The notes under the pieces: model-generated
Database searches by the model: none
Told to the model about the DNA's origin: nothing
Seen by the model: the letters and a program-made list of their open reading frames with translations, nothing else
Shown: one piece after another, positions 45,883 to 53,830 of the stretch
Numbering within the stretch: position 1 is the stretch's first letter
Layout of the letters: the number at the start of each line of letters is the position of its first letter
Made by a program: the position numbers and the translations under genes
From: an uncultured Sphingomonadales bacterium
GTDB lineage: Bacteria > Pseudomonadota > Alphaproteobacteria > Sphingomonadales > Sphingomonadaceae
Direction: 5' to 3'
Assembly (NCBI GenBank): GCA_903832325.1
Contig: CAILBC010000026.1
Coordinates: forward strand, 62,001 to 126,000
DNA length: 64,000 bases

Positions 45883-47066
45883 TGACGATGCCCCCGATCG
45901 ATCATGTCAGCGCCGCCCTGGCGCGGATTGCGCCATCGCGCACCACCGCGATGACCGATCGCGCGATCGCGCTGCGCGCGGCGGGGCACGACATCATCTC
46001 GCTGTCGGTGGGGGAGCCCGATTTTCCCACCCCCGATCATGTCAAGGCCGCGGCCAAGGCCGCGCTCGATGCCGATGATACCCGCTATACCGCCGTGGCC
46101 GGAACCGAGGCGCTGCGCGCGGCGGCGGCGCTGCATTTCGGGCGCGATCTGGGGCTGGTGGTTCCGCCATCGCAGGTGATCGTGACGGCGGGGGGCAAAC
46201 AGGCGATCTTTCACGCGCTCGCCGCCACGCTCGATGCCGGGGACGAAGTGCTGATCCCTGCGCCGTGGTGGGTCAGCTATCCCGAAATCGTGCGCTATGC
46301 CGGGGCAGAGGTGGTGGCGCTGCCGACCACGGCCGCCGGCGGCTATCGCATCACCCCGGCGCAGCTGGATGCCGCGATCGGCCCGCGCACGCGCTGGTTG
46401 CTGCTCAACAGCCCGGGCAATCCCACCGGCGCGACCTATGGCGCGGCCGATCTGGCGGCGCTGGGTGATGTGCTGCGCCGCCACCGCCACGTTCTGGTGA
46501 TGAGCGACGATATCTATGCGCCGCTGCGTTATGTGCCGGGCGATCATGCCACGCTGGCGGTGGTCTGCCCCGATCTGGCGCCGCGCGTGCTGACCGTTTC
46601 GGGCGTTTCGAAAAGCCATGCGATGACCGGTTTTCGCATCGGCGTTGCCGCCGGGCCGGATTGGCTGATCCGCGCCATGGGCAAATTGCAATCGCACACA
46701 TCGGGCAATGCCTGTTCGATTTCGCAGGCGGCGGCGGTGGCGGCGTTCACCGGCCCGCAGGATTTCCTGCGCGATTGGTGCAACCGGTTCCGCACGCGCC
46801 GCGACCGCGTGGTGGCCGGCATCAATGCGATTTCCGGCCTGTCCACCCCGGTGCCCGATGGCGCGTTTTATTGCATGGTCGATGCCACCGCGCACATGGC
46901 GCGGTTTGGCGATGACGAGGCGCTGGCGCTGCATCTGCTCGATCATGGCGTGGCAGTGGTCGCAGCCTCCGCATTTGGCGGGCGCGGCGGATTCCGCATC
47001 AGTTTTGCCACCGATGAAGACCGGATGGATCGCGCGATCACGCGCATAGCAGAGGCTTTTGGATGA
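45882..47066 (+). CDS. Class I/II pyridoxal-phosphate aminotransferase (AspC-like)
   Basis: A fold-type I aminotransferase of 394 residues: LSVGEPDFPTPDHV at the N-terminus, NSPGNPTGATY, the PLP lysine in TVSGVSKSHAMTGFRIG, and the C-terminal FRISFATDEDRM Arg that binds the alpha-carboxylate. It is of the bacterial I-gamma aspartate/prephenate aminotransferase type; the exact amino acid is not set. The ATG overlaps the pabBC stop by one base, and the stop overlaps the next start, so it is part of a coupled run. Confidence 0.9.
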   Translation: MTMPPIDHVSAALARIAPSRTTAMTDRAIALRAAGHDIISLSVGEPDFPTPDHVKAAAKAALDADDTRYTAVAGTEALRAAAALHFGRDLGLVVPPSQVIVTAGGKQAIFHALAATLDAGDEVLIPAPWWVSYPEIVRYAGAEVVALPTTAAGGYRITPAQLDAAIGPRTRWLLLNSPGNPTGATYGAADLAALGDVLRRHRHVLVMSDDIYAPLRYVPGDHATLAVVCPDLAPRVLTVSGVSKSHAMTGFRIGVAAGPDWLIRAMGKLQSHTSGNACSISQAAAVAAFTGPQDFLRDWCNRFRTRRDRVVAGINAISGLSTPVPDGAFYCMVDATAHMARFGDDEALALHLLDHGVAVVAASAFGGRGGFRISFATDEDRMDRAITRIAEAFG

Positions 47067-47740
47067 TCATCCCCATGACCGAACTTGCCATCCTGTTCGA
47101 GGATGCCGAGGCGCTGGTGATCGACAAACCAGGTGGCCTGCCGCTCGACCGGCCGCGCGCCGGCGGCATGTCGCTGGAAGACCGCGTGGACGAATTGCGC
47201 TATGGCTTTCAGCGCGCGCCGATGCCGGTGCACCGGCTGGATCAGGACACCTCGGGCTGCCTGCTGCTGGCGCGAAACCCCCGCGCGCTAAGGCGCTATT
47301 CCGCCGCGTTCGAGGCGCGCCTGGTGGGCAAATGCTATTGGGGCGTGGTCGCCGGGCTGCTGCCCGAAGATCGCGGCACGATCAGCCTGAACCTGTCGAA
47401 GATCAGCAGTGAAAAGGACGGCTGGCGCATGATCCCGGCGCGCGCGGGCAAGGCGGCAGTGACGCACTGGCGCGTGATCGAACGGCGCGACGGGATGACG
47501 CTGGTGGAATTCCGCCCCGAAACCGGGCGCACCCACCAGATTCGCGTGCATGCTGCATCGGGGCTGGGCCATGCGCTGCTGGGCGATCCGGTCTATGGGC
47601 GCAAGCTGGCGGGCAAACGCACGATGCTCCATGCCGCGCGGCTGGAAGTGCCGCGCGAAGGCAAGGCGCCGATTATCGCCCACGCACCGATGCCCGCCGA
47701 TTTTGCCGCGCTGGGCTTTGCGGTGGACCAGGTGGAATGA
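47063..47740 (+). CDS. RluA-family RNA pseudouridine synthase
   Basis: The 225-residue catalytic domain has the motif MPVHRLDQDTSGCLLLA with the invariant Asp, then RPETGRTHQIRVH and GDPVYG, which are family hallmarks. No N-terminal S4 domain is present, so it resembles RluA/RluE-like short members modifying rRNA or tRNA. Start and stop both overlap neighbours by the ATGA pattern. A second ATG (47075) four codons in is possible. Confidence 0.92.
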   Translation: MIIPMTELAILFEDAEALVIDKPGGLPLDRPRAGGMSLEDRVDELRYGFQRAPMPVHRLDQDTSGCLLLARNPRALRRYSAAFEARLVGKCYWGVVAGLLPEDRGTISLNLSKISSEKDGWRMIPARAGKAAVTHWRVIERRDGMTLVEFRPETGRTHQIRVHAASGLGHALLGDPVYGRKLAGKRTMLHAARLEVPREGKAPIIAHAPMPADFAALGFAVDQVE

Positions 47741-48153
47741 GCGCGGACGACGCGGTGATCGATCGCGCGATGGCGCTGATCAGCGAAAGCTTTATCACCG
47801 CGACCGGCCCGGGCGGGCAGAATGTCAACAAAGTGGCGACCGCGGTGCAGCTGCGCGTGAATGTCTATGCCTTGCGCCTGGCGCCCGAAGTGTTTCACCG
47901 GCTGAAAACGCTCGCCGGCAGCCGCATGACCGCCGCGGGCGAAATCGTGCTGACCGCGCGGCGGTTCCGCACGCAAGAATCGAACCGCACCGATGCGCGC
48001 GAACGCCTGGCCGCGCTGCTGCGCGACGCGCTGACCCTGCCCGAAAAGCGCGCGAAGAGCCGGCTGAACCGCGTGGGCAAAGTCGAACGCCTGGCGGGCA
48101 AGAAAATCCGCAGCACGGTGAAGGCCGGACGCGGCAAAGTGCGGCTCGATTAG
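47737..48153 (+). CDS. arfB: Alternative ribosome-rescue factor ArfB (YaeJ)
   Basis: The protein has the release-factor GGQ motif in ITATGPGGQNVNKVATAVQLR and a basic C-terminal tail (KKIRSTVKAGRGKVRLD) that enters the empty mRNA channel of stalled ribosomes. At 138 residues it is the standard length and lacks the codon-recognition domain of RF1/RF2. It is the last of the coupled run from pabBC. ArfB is a peptidyl-tRNA hydrolase acting on non-stop ribosomes. Confidence 0.94.
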   Translation: MSADDAVIDRAMALISESFITATGPGGQNVNKVATAVQLRVNVYALRLAPEVFHRLKTLAGSRMTAAGEIVLTARRFRTQESNRTDARERLAALLRDALTLPEKRAKSRLNRVGKVERLAGKKIRSTVKAGRGKVRLD

Positions 48154-48544
48154 GGCCGCGTGCAAAAGCGGGCGCCTTTTACAATAAACGTTATAAATCA
48201 ATAAATTACACTGCGCGCTGTGTGGCGCTCGGGCCGGATGTGAAGTGCGTTCGCTTGAACTCCGTCTGCCCGGATCAAGCCCCGCTGGCGCCAACTTCCC
48301 TCCTTGTCGTCATTCCCGACTTGATCCGGGATCAGGCCTGTTTTGCGCCAGGCGTTTGAAAAACCCAACCCCCGGTATGCCCGGGGTGACGAGACGCTGA
48401 TGATACGCCGACGGGATAATGGCGCGGCTTGAAAAAGAGGCGCAGCTCCGGTTGTCGCAGGCGGCCCGATCTGCCACCTTGCGGCCGGGCGTGGCAGGGC
48501 ATGGCGGGGCATTTTTCCGTGGGCCGGGCGATCGTGGGGGTGCG
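48154..48544. other. Gene-free 391-base spacer with an AT-rich patch and hairpins
   Basis: An AT-rich run around 48178-48220 (tttacaataaacgttataaatc...) contrasts with the surrounding GC-rich DNA and may be a promoter. From about 48308 come short palindromes: TCCCG-acttgatc-CGGGA and CCCCGG...CCGGGG, of the 'gtcattcccgacttgatccggg' style seen widely in alphaproteobacterial intergenic DNA. A frame open from 48419 joins the next gene, but the ATG at 48545 is preferred. I see no other gene. Confidence 0.5.
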
Positions 48545-49309
48545 ATGGATACGACCGGCTTGATCGACAAGGCGGAAAAGTACCTGCGGGACTTTATCGT
48601 CTACCTGCTGTCGTTTTTTGATCGCCGCGCGCACCGCCGGGGGGCAAGCGATCTCAACCAGACGGTGGTTTTCGGCATCCTCAGCGCCTCGATCGGCACG
48701 TATTTGTGGAACCGCTACCTCTATCACGATCTCGGCACCGTTGCCGATGGCGCCGGGCTGGTGGTCGACAAGATCCTGGAATGGTCGATCAACGGGGTGG
48801 TGATTTTTGCCGCGCTGTGGCTGGCCGGGCTGGTCTGCAAAGTGCTGGATGCCATTCTCTGCGCGATCCGCACGATGGCGGTGGCGCAGATCATCGCGGT
48901 GGCCATTGCCTATCTGGTGCTGACGGTGGTGCCGCCGTTCTATGACATGTCGGACACGGCGGCGGCCTATGTGTCTTATGTGGTCTATCTCGGCCTCGTG
49001 CTGCGCTATTTGCCCGAAGAGATTGCCAAGCTGAAATTCGAACCCCGCGACGATGCGGTGGTGGAGACGCTGCGCCTGCGGTTCGGCCTTGCCAATGGCG
49101 TGGTGCTGGCGATCGTGTTCCTGCTGTTCATGGCCAGCCATACGGCGCGCAGCTATTGCGAGGCGCCGGGCAGCGACCTGGCCGCGCGGCGCGCCACCCA
49201 TTGGTGCCACCGCTATGAAGCGATGCATCCTCCACCAGTGGCTGCCACGGCGGCAGCCCGGGTATCTGGCGCGGTGACGGCTGGCACAGACCTGGCCACA
49301 CATAAATGA
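48545..49309 (+). CDS. Membrane protein of unknown function, 254 aa
   Basis: No family is recognised. After an amphipathic start (MDTTGLIDKAEKYLRDFIVYLLSFFDRR) there are about five hydrophobic segments (near residues 37-53, 75-95, 108-130, 137-157 and 179-200) and a soluble, Ala/Pro-rich tail of about 50 residues containing two Cys (YCEAPG, WCHRY). GGGGGT precedes the chosen ATG. It precedes the OmpA-like gene by 51 bases in the same orientation and may be co-transcribed with it. Confidence 0.7.
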   Translation: MDTTGLIDKAEKYLRDFIVYLLSFFDRRAHRRGASDLNQTVVFGILSASIGTYLWNRYLYHDLGTVADGAGLVVDKILEWSINGVVIFAALWLAGLVCKVLDAILCAIRTMAVAQIIAVAIAYLVLTVVPPFYDMSDTAAAYVSYVVYLGLVLRYLPEEIAKLKFEPRDDAVVETLRLRFGLANGVVLAIVFLLFMASHTARSYCEAPGSDLAARRATHWCHRYEAMHPPPVAATAAARVSGAVTAGTDLATHK

Positions 49310-49360
49310 CACGATGCCCGCCGTTGCCCGCCACCCGCGAGCCGGCAAAGGGAGACAACG

Positions 49361-49972
49361 ATGGTTCTGATCTATGCCGCGCTGCTTGCCCAGACGATGC
49401 CGCAGCACGGCGCTGTGGCCGCGCCCGCCAGGGTGCAATATGGTGAGGATCAGGCAACGCCGCCGGCGGTGTGGTGCCTGGAACATTTCTGGACCTGTCT
49501 GGGCCTGAAACAATCCGGACACGGGCCAATGGCGACCGCCTCTGCACCGGTGGCGATGGCCGCGCCGCCTCCGCCTCCACCTCCCCCACCTCCACCGCCC
49601 CCGCCACCTCCACCGCCACCTCCGGTCTGCAACAAAGGGCCGTACATCGTGTTTTTCGATTGGGACAAGGCGGACATTACGGCCGAAGCGGCAGTGGTTC
49701 TCGACAACGCGATCACTGCCTATGGCAGTTGCACTGCCGTTCCGATCGAGCTCGATGGTTATGCCGACTTGTCGGGCCCGGCGCCCTATAACCTGGCGCT
49801 GTCAGCGCGCCGCAACGCGTCGGTCCAGGCCTATCTGATCGCGCATGGCGTGCCAGCCGCCACGATCGCCACAAAGGCGTTTGGCGAAGCCAATCCGCGC
49901 GTGCCTACGCCGGACGGCACACGCGAACTGCAGAACCGGCGCGTGGAAATGACTTATCCGGATGTGCGATGA
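49361..49972 (+). CDS. OmpA-like envelope protein with a 20-proline run
   Basis: The C-terminal OmpA/MotB domain (about residues 92-200) has FFDWDKADITAEA, LDGYADLSG and NLALSARRNASVQAYL, the peptidoglycan-binding pattern. Before it, residues 69-88 are 20 consecutive prolines written with all four proline codons, which would demand EF-P. The N-terminus (MVLIYAALLAQTMPQHG) is only weakly like a signal peptide, and no beta-barrel is present. C39 and C46 lie in the short N-terminal part, C90 before the domain. It may link an envelope protein to the wall across the periplasm. Confidence 0.85.
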   Translation: MVLIYAALLAQTMPQHGAVAAPARVQYGEDQATPPAVWCLEHFWTCLGLKQSGHGPMATASAPVAMAAPPPPPPPPPPPPPPPPPPPPVCNKGPYIVFFDWDKADITAEAAVVLDNAITAYGSCTAVPIELDGYADLSGPAPYNLALSARRNASVQAYLIAHGVPAATIATKAFGEANPRVPTPDGTRELQNRRVEMTYPDVR

Positions 49973-50060
49973 GCGGAAATCATCGCACAACGGGGCGCTC
50001 AAGCGCCGCGCGGGCTTATCCCAATGTGCTGCGGGTGATGCCCACGGCACAGTGGTATTG
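49963..50060 (+). repeat. 98-base two-hairpin dispersed element, copy 2
   Basis: The element starts inside the last codons of the OmpA-like gene; its first hairpin (TGTGCGATGA-GCGGAAA-TCATCGCACA, 49963-49989) includes the stop codon. After a 27-base linker comes a second, weaker hairpin to 50060. It matches the reverse complement of 20985-21082 at 81 of 98 positions without gaps. One stem pair changes from A-T to G-C in both partners, consistent with conserved structure. Confidence 0.75.
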
Positions 50061-50101
50061 CGGCCCGCGCCTGATCGGCTGATCGGGGCTGGTCGCGCCG
50101 G

Positions 50102-50329
50102 CTACTTTTTCTGCCCCGGCACGCTTGCCTCGCCATCGCCGATGTCGGCGGGCACGGTGGCATCGACCAGCGGCGGGCGGGGGCGCGAATCGAGCATCCG
50201 GGCGGCGTCGTCGAGCTGGCGCGCTTCGCCTTTGGTCACGCCGCCGGGGCCCGGGTCGCTGTCGCTGGAACAGGCGGCCAGAGCGAACGGCAGGGTCAGC
50301 AATATCGCACGGGCGACGCGCCGTGGCAT
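50102..50329 (-). CDS. Small lipoprotein, 75 aa
   Basis: The N-terminus MPRRVARAILLTLPFALAACSS is a lipoprotein signal with lipobox LAAC (C20). The mature part is short, acidic and lacks recognised domains. The ATG comes one base after the stop of the preceding lipoprotein gene (TAACATG), so the two are co-translated. It was too short to stand out from larger frames, but the signal and tight spacing support it. Function unknown. Confidence 0.7.
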   Translation of the reverse strand: MPRRVARAILLTLPFALAACSSDSDPGPGGVTKGEARQLDDAARMLDSRPRPPLVDATVPADIGDGEASVPGQKK

Positions 50330-50330
50330 G

Positions 50331-50696
50331 TTATTGCGCCGGGGGCTGGTGGCCTGCGCCGGTAGGCGTGCCGGGAGCGGGTTCGCCGCCCTGCTGCTGT
50401 TCGGCTTCGGCGGCGGCGGCGCGCGCTGCTTCGGCCACTGATGCCGCGTTTTCGGCATCGCTGGTCGCGGCTTGGCGCGCGGCTTGCGCTGCGGTCGAGG
50501 CATCAGCGTCAGGATCGTTTGCTGGCGGCGGCGCGGCCAGCGACGGCGGACCGGCGGGCAGATCGGCGGCAGGCATTTCCACGCTCGCGGTGGTGGCTTC
50601 ATCGCTGTCGTGATCGTGGTGCCCGCAGCCTGCAAGCATAAGCGTGGCCGCCATCAGCGGGGCAGCGATCAGGGCGGCGGGGGCGAATCTGGTCAT
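50331..50696 (-). CDS. Ala-rich lipoprotein, about 121 aa
   Basis: The N-terminus MTRFAPAALIAAPLMAATLMLAGC is a lipoprotein signal with lipobox LAGC (C24), followed by GHHDHDSDEA, a His/Asp cluster that might bind metal. The rest is an Ala/Gln-rich, probably helical segment and a Pro/Gly-rich end. Start 50696 is preferred to the ATG five codons upstream because GAGGA lies 6 bases before it. It is divergent from the methionine-cycle regulator across the tandem operators, so it might be affected by them. Confidence 0.7.
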   Translation of the reverse strand: MTRFAPAALIAAPLMAATLMLAGCGHHDHDSDEATTASVEMPAADLPAGPPSLAAPPPANDPDADASTAAQAARQAATSDAENAASVAEAARAAAAEAEQQQGGEPAPGTPTGAGHQPPAQ

Positions 50697-50795
50697 CAAG
50701 GTCCTCGTCATGCGGGCGCCGTGGCGTCAACGTCGGGTGTTCTAGCCAGCCCGCAACGCCCTGTCCAATGGTCAGCGCGGGTGCGATTGTATGAT

Positions 50796-50817
50796 GATAT
50801 AACAATGTCTTTATATG
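50796..50817. promoter_or_regulatory. Upstream operator, 22 bases, imperfect
   Basis: GATATAAC...TTTATATG matches the perfect palindrome at 50826-50847 at 18 of 22 positions. The two sites are 30 bases apart start to start, about three helical turns, so bound dimers would lie on the same DNA face. It is likely a second binding site of the adjacent ArsR-type regulator. Confidence 0.65.
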
Positions 50818-50825
50818 GCTTGAAA

Positions 50826-50847
50826 CATATAAAGATATCTTTATATG
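50826..50847. promoter_or_regulatory. Perfect 22-base palindrome before the ArsR-type regulator
   Basis: The 11-base arm CATATAAAGAT is followed immediately by its exact reverse complement, ending 7 bases before the regulator ATG. The position overlaps the ribosome-binding region or promoter, which suits autorepression. Palindromes of this AT-rich form upstream of metF-metH operons are expected for SahR-type regulators that sense S-adenosylhomocysteine; the assignment here is inferred from the gene context. Confidence 0.75.
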
Positions 50848-50854
50848 GGGGCGC

Positions 50855-51832
50855 ATGATCCCTGCCAGCCCGCTGCTTGATACTTTGCGCGCCCTTGCCG
50901 ATCCCACGCGGCTGCGCATCATGCGCCTGCTGGCCAGCATGGAGCTTGCGGTGGGCGAACTGGCGCAAGTGCTCGGGCAAAGCCAGCCGCGCGTATCGCG
51001 CCATGTCAAGATCCTGTGCGATGCGGCGCTGGCCGAGCGCCGCCGCGAAGGGGCCTGGGTGTTTTTGCGCGCCGCCAGGGCCAATACGCTTGGCACGCCG
51101 CCGCTGATCGGCGCGGTGGCGCAATTGCTGGCCATGGCCGAAGCCGCCGATGCGCAATTTGCCGGCCAGTGCGGCGAAGACCGCGCGCATCTCGATGCGA
51201 TCCGTTCTGCGCGGCAGACCAGCCTGCAGGACTATTTCGCGCGCCATGCCGCGCAGTGGGATACGCTGCGCAGCCTGCACATTGCCGATGGCCCGGTTGA
51301 GGGTGCGCTGGTTGAAATGCTGGGCAGCGCGGGGGTCGGCCGGCTGCTCGATGTCGGCACCGGCACCGGGCGCATGGCCGAACTGTTTGCCGATCGTGCC
51401 GACCATATTACCGCGCTGGATCACAGCCCCGAAATGCTGCGGCTGGCGCGCACCCGGCTGCAGCACCTGCCAGCGGGCAAAGTGGAGCTGGTGCAGGGCG
51501 ATTTCGCGCAATTGCCGTTTGCCGGCGCCAGTTTCGATACGGTGCTGTTCCACCAGGTGCTGCACTATGCCCAGGCGCCCGAGGCGGTGCTGGCCGAGGC
51601 TGCCCGCGTGACCGCGCCCGGCGGGCGCATCGCGATTGTCGATTTTGCCGCGCATGACCGCGAAGATCTGCGCACCCGGCATGCCCATGCGCGGCTCGGT
51701 TTTGCCGATGCGCAGATCGGTGCGTTGCTTGCCGGTGCCGGGTTCGCGCCGCTGGGCGAACGCGCGCTGGCGGGCAAGGAATTGATCGTGAAGCTGTGGA
51801 CTGCCGAACGCTGCGGCGGCGCCGCGCGATGA
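50855..51832 (+). CDS. ArsR-type regulator fused to a SAM-dependent methyltransferase domain (SahR-like)
   Basis: The N-terminal ArsR winged helix (about residues 5-90; LADPTRLRIMRLLASMELAVGELAQVLGQSQPRVSRHVKIL) is joined to a class I methyltransferase fold (about 150-290) with LLDVGTGTGRMAELF and LPFAGASFDTVLFHQVLHY. The second domain probably binds SAM or SAH as an effector rather than methylating. Its place directly before metF and metH, behind two tandem operators, fits the SahR group that derepresses the methionine cycle when SAH rises. A possible gene symbol is sahR, not confirmed. Confidence 0.85.
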   Translation: MIPASPLLDTLRALADPTRLRIMRLLASMELAVGELAQVLGQSQPRVSRHVKILCDAALAERRREGAWVFLRAARANTLGTPPLIGAVAQLLAMAEAADAQFAGQCGEDRAHLDAIRSARQTSLQDYFARHAAQWDTLRSLHIADGPVEGALVEMLGSAGVGRLLDVGTGTGRMAELFADRADHITALDHSPEMLRLARTRLQHLPAGKVELVQGDFAQLPFAGASFDTVLFHQVLHYAQAPEAVLAEAARVTAPGGRIAIVDFAAHDREDLRTRHAHARLGFADAQIGALLAGAGFAPLGERALAGKELIVKLWTAERCGGAAR

Positions 51833-51857
51833 TGAGGAACGCGGGAGCAGGAACCCG

Positions 51858-52772
51858 ATGACCGACCATGAATACCCCCGCGATCACCCGGATGCGCCGC
51901 ATTTTGCCGCGATGCCGGGCGATATCCGCGCCAGTTTCGAATTTTTTCCGCCCAAGACCGAGGCGATGGAGGCGCAACTGTGGGATGCGATCGCCACGCT
52001 GGCGCCGCTCAACCCCGCGTTTGTTTCGGTGACCTATGGCGCGGGCGGGTCGACGCGCGAACGCACCCACGCAACCGTCGCCCGGCTGGTGCGCGAAACC
52101 GCGCTCGTGCCTGCGGCGCATCTGACATGCGTGGGGGCCAGCCGCGACGAAATCGCCGAAATCGCCGACCGCTATTGGGAAGCCGGCGTGCGCCACATCG
52201 TTGCGCTGCGCGGTGATCCGCCACCGGCGGCAGGCGGGCAGTTTTCGCCCCGACCCGATGGCTATGCCGGCGCGGCAGAGCTTGTCGCCGGGCTGGCCGC
52301 GCGCCACCCGTTCGATCTGTCGGTGTCGGCCTATCCCGAAGTCCATCCCGAAGCGACCAGCGCCCAGGCCGATCTCGACAACCTGAAGCGCAAGATCGAC
52401 GCCGGGGCGACGCGGGCGATCACCCAGTTCTTTTTTTCGGCCGATATCTATTTCCGCTTTCTCGATCGCGCGCTGGCCGCCGGCATCACCGTGCCGATCC
52501 TGCCCGGGATCATGCCGGTCACCAATTTTGCGGGCATCCGCCGGATGAGCGGCAATACGACGATCCCCGACTGGCTGGAGGCGATGTTTGCCGGGCTGGA
52601 TGACCGGCCGGGCCCGCGCGCGCTGGTTGCCGCGGTGGTCGCTGCCGACTTGTGCCGCCGCCTTCATGATGGCGGCGTGCGCGATTTCCATTTCTACACG
52701 CTCAACCGCGCCGACCAGGCTTATGCCATCTGCCAGCTGCTTGGTCTGCGCCCGGGGAATATTGCCGCATGA
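51858..52772 (+). CDS. metF: 5,10-methylenetetrahydrofolate reductase (MetF)
   Basis: MetF supplies 5-methyl-THF to methionine synthase. The 304-residue flavoprotein barrel has SFEFFPPKTEAMEAQLWDAI, VSVTYGAGGSTRERT, HIVALRGDPP and ITQFFFSADIYFRFLDRALAAGI, all standard. An N-terminal stretch of about 25 residues precedes the core. It lies 25 bases after the regulator and overlaps the next gene by ATGA. Confidence 0.95.
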   Translation: MTDHEYPRDHPDAPHFAAMPGDIRASFEFFPPKTEAMEAQLWDAIATLAPLNPAFVSVTYGAGGSTRERTHATVARLVRETALVPAAHLTCVGASRDEIAEIADRYWEAGVRHIVALRGDPPPAAGGQFSPRPDGYAGAAELVAGLAARHPFDLSVSAYPEVHPEATSAQADLDNLKRKIDAGATRAITQFFFSADIYFRFLDRALAAGITVPILPGIMPVTNFAGIRRMSGNTTIPDWLEAMFAGLDDRPGPRALVAAVVAADLCRRLHDGGVRDFHFYTLNRADQAYAICQLLGLRPGNIAA

Positions 52773-53830
52773 CGTTTGATCCCAGCCCCGCGCGCGCCGC
52801 GTTTCTGGCCGCCGCGCGCGACCGTATCCTGATTACCGATGGTGCGTTCGGCACCGAAATTCAGCGCTGCGGGCTGACCGAGGCGGACTATGCCGGCACG
52901 CTCGGGCTTGGCCACGATCAAAAGGGCAACAACGACATCCTCGCGTTGACAGCGCCGCATGTGATCGAGGGCATCCACCGCGCCTATTTCGCGGCGGGCG
53001 CCGATCTGGCTGAAACCAACACGTTTTCGGCCAACCGCATCAGCCAGGCCGATTATGGCGCCGAACATCTGGTGCGCGACATCAATCTGGCAAGCGCGCG
53101 CATCGCACGCCGCGTGGCCGATGAATTTTCCGCCGCCGATGGCCGCCCGCGCTTTGTCGCCGGCGCAATCGGCCCGACCAACAAGACGCTGTCGCTCAGC
53201 CCCGATGTCAATGATCCGGGCTATCGCGAAATCGATTGGGATTATCTCGTGTCGGTCTATGCCGACCAGGCGCATGCACTGGTGGAAGGCGGGGCGGATT
53301 TCATTCTGGTCGAAACCGTGTTCGACACGCTGAATGCCAAGGCGGCGATCATGGCAGTGCGCCAGGTGGAGGCCGCGCTGGGCCGCGATGTGCCGCTGAT
53401 GCTGTCGATGACGCTGACCGATCTGTCCGGCCGCAATCTGTCGGGCCATACGGTAGAGGCGTTCTGGTATGCGGTGCGCCATGCGCGGCCGCTGACCGTG
53501 GGGCTGAACTGTTCGTTTGGCGCCAGCCAGCTGCGCCCGCATGTCCGCGCGCTGGCGCAAGTGGCCGATGCGCTGATCATGGTCTATCCCAATGCCGGCC
53601 TGCCCAACGAACTGGGCGAATATGACGAAGAACCGCCAACCACTGCCGGGCTGGTGCGCGAATGGGCCGACCACGGCCAGGTCAATGTGCTGGGCGGGTG
53701 CTGCGGATCGACGCCCGACCATATCGCCGCGATTGCTGCCGCGGTGTCGGGCCTTTGCCCGCGCGCACTGCCCGATGTGCCGGTTGCGACGCGGCTGGCC
53801 GGCCTCGAACCTTTTGTGATGGCATCGTGA
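52769..53830 (+). CDS. metH: Methionine synthase, homocysteine-binding half (MetH N-terminal module)
   Basis: This is the first module of cobalamin-dependent methionine synthase as a separate 353-residue gene. It has [11 protein letters not shown] at the start and the zinc ligands in GLNCSFGA and [13 protein letters not shown], which bind homocysteine thiolate. In enteric MetH it is joined to the folate and B12 modules; here they follow as the next gene with a TGATG overlap. The split is known from alphaproteobacteria, so it is not a frameshift: both ends have proper start and stop signals. Confidence 0.92.
   Translation: MTFDPSPARAAFLAAARDRILITDGAFGTEIQRCGLTEADYAGTLGLGHDQKGNNDILALTAPHVIEGIHRAYFAAGADLAETNTFSANRISQADYGAEHLVRDINLASARIARRVADEFSAADGRPRFVAGAIGPTNKTLSLSPDVNDPGYREIDWDYLVSVYADQAHALVEGGADFILVETVFDTLNAKAAIMAVRQVEAALGRDVPLMLSMTLTDLSGRNLSGHTVEAFWYAVRHARPLTVGLNCSFGASQLRPHVRALAQVADALIMVYPNAGLPNELGEYDEEPPTTAGLVREWADHGQVNVLGGCCGSTPDHIAAIAAAVSGLCPRALPDVPVATRLAGLEPFVMAS

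Noticed and set aside
49450..49716. Minus-strand frame with a long glycine run
   Set aside because: It is the complement of the proline run in the OmpA-like gene; no start signal or domain supports it.
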